Shown here: piece by piece, positions 4,943 to 5,764 of the stretch
Layout: every line of letters starts with the position of its first letter
Position numbering within the stretch: position 1 is the stretch's first letter
Assembly: GCA_945871455.1 (NCBI GenBank)
Contig: CAMBXJ010000304.1
Span: 1 to 5,764, forward strand
Direction: 5' to 3'
DNA from: Asaia bogorensis
GTDB lineage: Bacteria; Pseudomonadota; Alphaproteobacteria; Acetobacterales; Acetobacteraceae
Length of the DNA stretch: 5,764 bases
Made by a program: the position numbers and the translations under genes
The notes under the pieces: model-generated
Seen by the model: only the letters and a program-made list of their open reading frames with translations
The model's database searches: none
Told to the model about the DNA's origin: nothing

Positions 4943-5764
4943 ATGTCCAAGAAATACCATGTGCTTATCATGGGCGCGTCGTACGGCTCCTTGCTGGCGG
5001 CGAAACTGGGCCTGGCGGGCCATTCCGCGCATCTGATCTGCCTGCCGGCCGAAGCCGACCTGATCAACGCCGAGGGTGCCATCGTGCGCATGCCCGTGAA
5101 GGGACGCGATGGCCTGGTCGAGGTCAATTCCCGCGCTCTGCTCGGCCGCCTGACCGCCAGCGGACCGACCGGGGTCAGCCCATCCGATTACGATCTGGTG
5201 GTGCTGGCGATGCAGGAACCGCAATACCGGTTGCCCGGTGTGCGGGAATTGCTGGATGCGGTGGCGAAGTCGCGCGTGCCCTGCATGTCCATCATGAACA
5301 TGCCGCCCTTGGCCTACCTGAAACGGATCCCGTCAATCGATGCGCAGGCGATCCGAGCAGCCTACACCGATCCATCGGTCTGGGACGGTTTCGATCCGGC
5401 GACGATCACCCTGTGCAGCCCCGACCCGCAGGCGTTCCGCCCGCCGGAGGACAAAGTCAACGTGTTGCAGGTGCGCCTGCCCACCAACTTCAAGTCCGCC
5501 CGGTTCGTTTCGGATGCGGACACCGCCATCCTGCGCGAGATGCAGACGGATATCGAGGCATCCGTGTTCGAAGCCGGTGGCGAGAAGATCGAGTTGCCGG
5601 TCAAACTGAAAGTGCACGAATCCGTGTTCGTGCCGCTGGCGAAGTGGTCGATGCTGCTGGCCGGCAACTATCGCTGCGTGCAGGCGGATGGAATGCGCCC
5701 GATCAAGGACGCGGTGCACAGCGATTTGGCGGCGTCTCGCGCCGTTTACGACTGGGTTCGCGAC
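4943..5764 (+). CDS. Ketopantoate-reductase-like NAD(P)-binding protein, partial (runs off right edge)
   Basis: Open from ATG 4943 to the window end, 274 codons. The start has an excellent GGAGGGAG ribosome site. Residues 6-33 form the first Rossmann beta-alpha-beta unit (HVLIMGASYGSLLAAKL, then HSAHLIC). The dinucleotide loop is GASYGS (11-16) rather than GxGxxG. DYDLVVLAMQEPQ at 82-94 aligns with the strand that carries NADPH-contacting K72 in E. coli PanE, but the lysine position is Q91 here. N119 in SIMNMPP matches PanE N98. The C-terminal helical domain begins around 205-245 (LPVKLKVHESVF, then LAKWSMLLAGN); K234 and N242 are candidate catalytic residues, but the spacing differs from PanE. 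The fold assignment is good. A role in pantothenate synthesis is doubtful given these changes and the context; a 2-hydroxyacid or opine-type dehydrogenase role is possible. It begins a separate transcript after the VOC terminator. Confidence 0.8.
   Translation, partial: MSKKYHVLIMGASYGSLLAAKLGLAGHSAHLICLPAEADLINAEGAIVRMPVKGRDGLVEVNSRALLGRLTASGPTGVSPSDYDLVVLAMQEPQYRLPGVRELLDAVAKSRVPCMSIMNMPPLAYLKRIPSIDAQAIRAAYTDPSVWDGFDPATITLCSPDPQAFRPPEDKVNVLQVRLPTNFKSARFVSDADTAILREMQTDIEASVFEAGGEKIELPVKLKVHESVFVPLAKWSMLLAGNYRCVQADGMRPIKDAVHSDLAASRAVYDWVRD

Overview
The window looks like chromosomal DNA of a high-GC proteobacterium. The coding regions are GC-rich with strongly G/C-biased third positions, and Shine-Dalgarno sites are good. 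The gene content (stand-alone amidase, MFS carrier, two-domain VOC protein, ketopantoate-reductase-like dehydrogenase) would fit an alphaproteobacterium, perhaps Acetobacteraceae or Rhodospirillales, or a betaproteobacterium. The taxon is an inference from composition and protein style; no marker gene is present.

Left part, about 1-850, accessory in character. A gene entering from the left edge on the minus strand encodes the N-terminus of a zeta-toxin-like P-loop kinase (Walker A GPNGSGKT). It is preceded by about 360 bp without a clear gene, including an AT-rich patch unlike the rest of the window. Beyond that, also on the minus strand, lies a 76-codon small protein of the kind often found beside zeta-like kinases. 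The two may form a toxin-antitoxin-like pair, but the gap between them is unusually wide, and traces of a frameshifted reading frame lie within it.

Middle part, about 851-3585, minus strand. An amidase-signature hydrolase (495 aa, full Lys-Ser-Ser triad) is followed 2 bp later by a 12-helix MFS transporter of the EntS/MFS_3 type. They look like a translationally coupled pair that moves and hydrolyses (or makes and exports) an amide.

Right part, about 3586-5764, plus strand. A 123-bp divergent control region separates the amidase from a two-domain VOC (glyoxalase/dioxygenase fold) protein. A strong intrinsic terminator closes that transcript. After a gap that probably holds a new promoter comes a ketopantoate-reductase-like NAD(P)-binding protein, cut by the right edge. 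The divergent layout suggests a small-molecule catabolic or detoxification cluster with an unknown substrate. I see no rRNA, tRNA, CRISPR array or intact insertion sequence.
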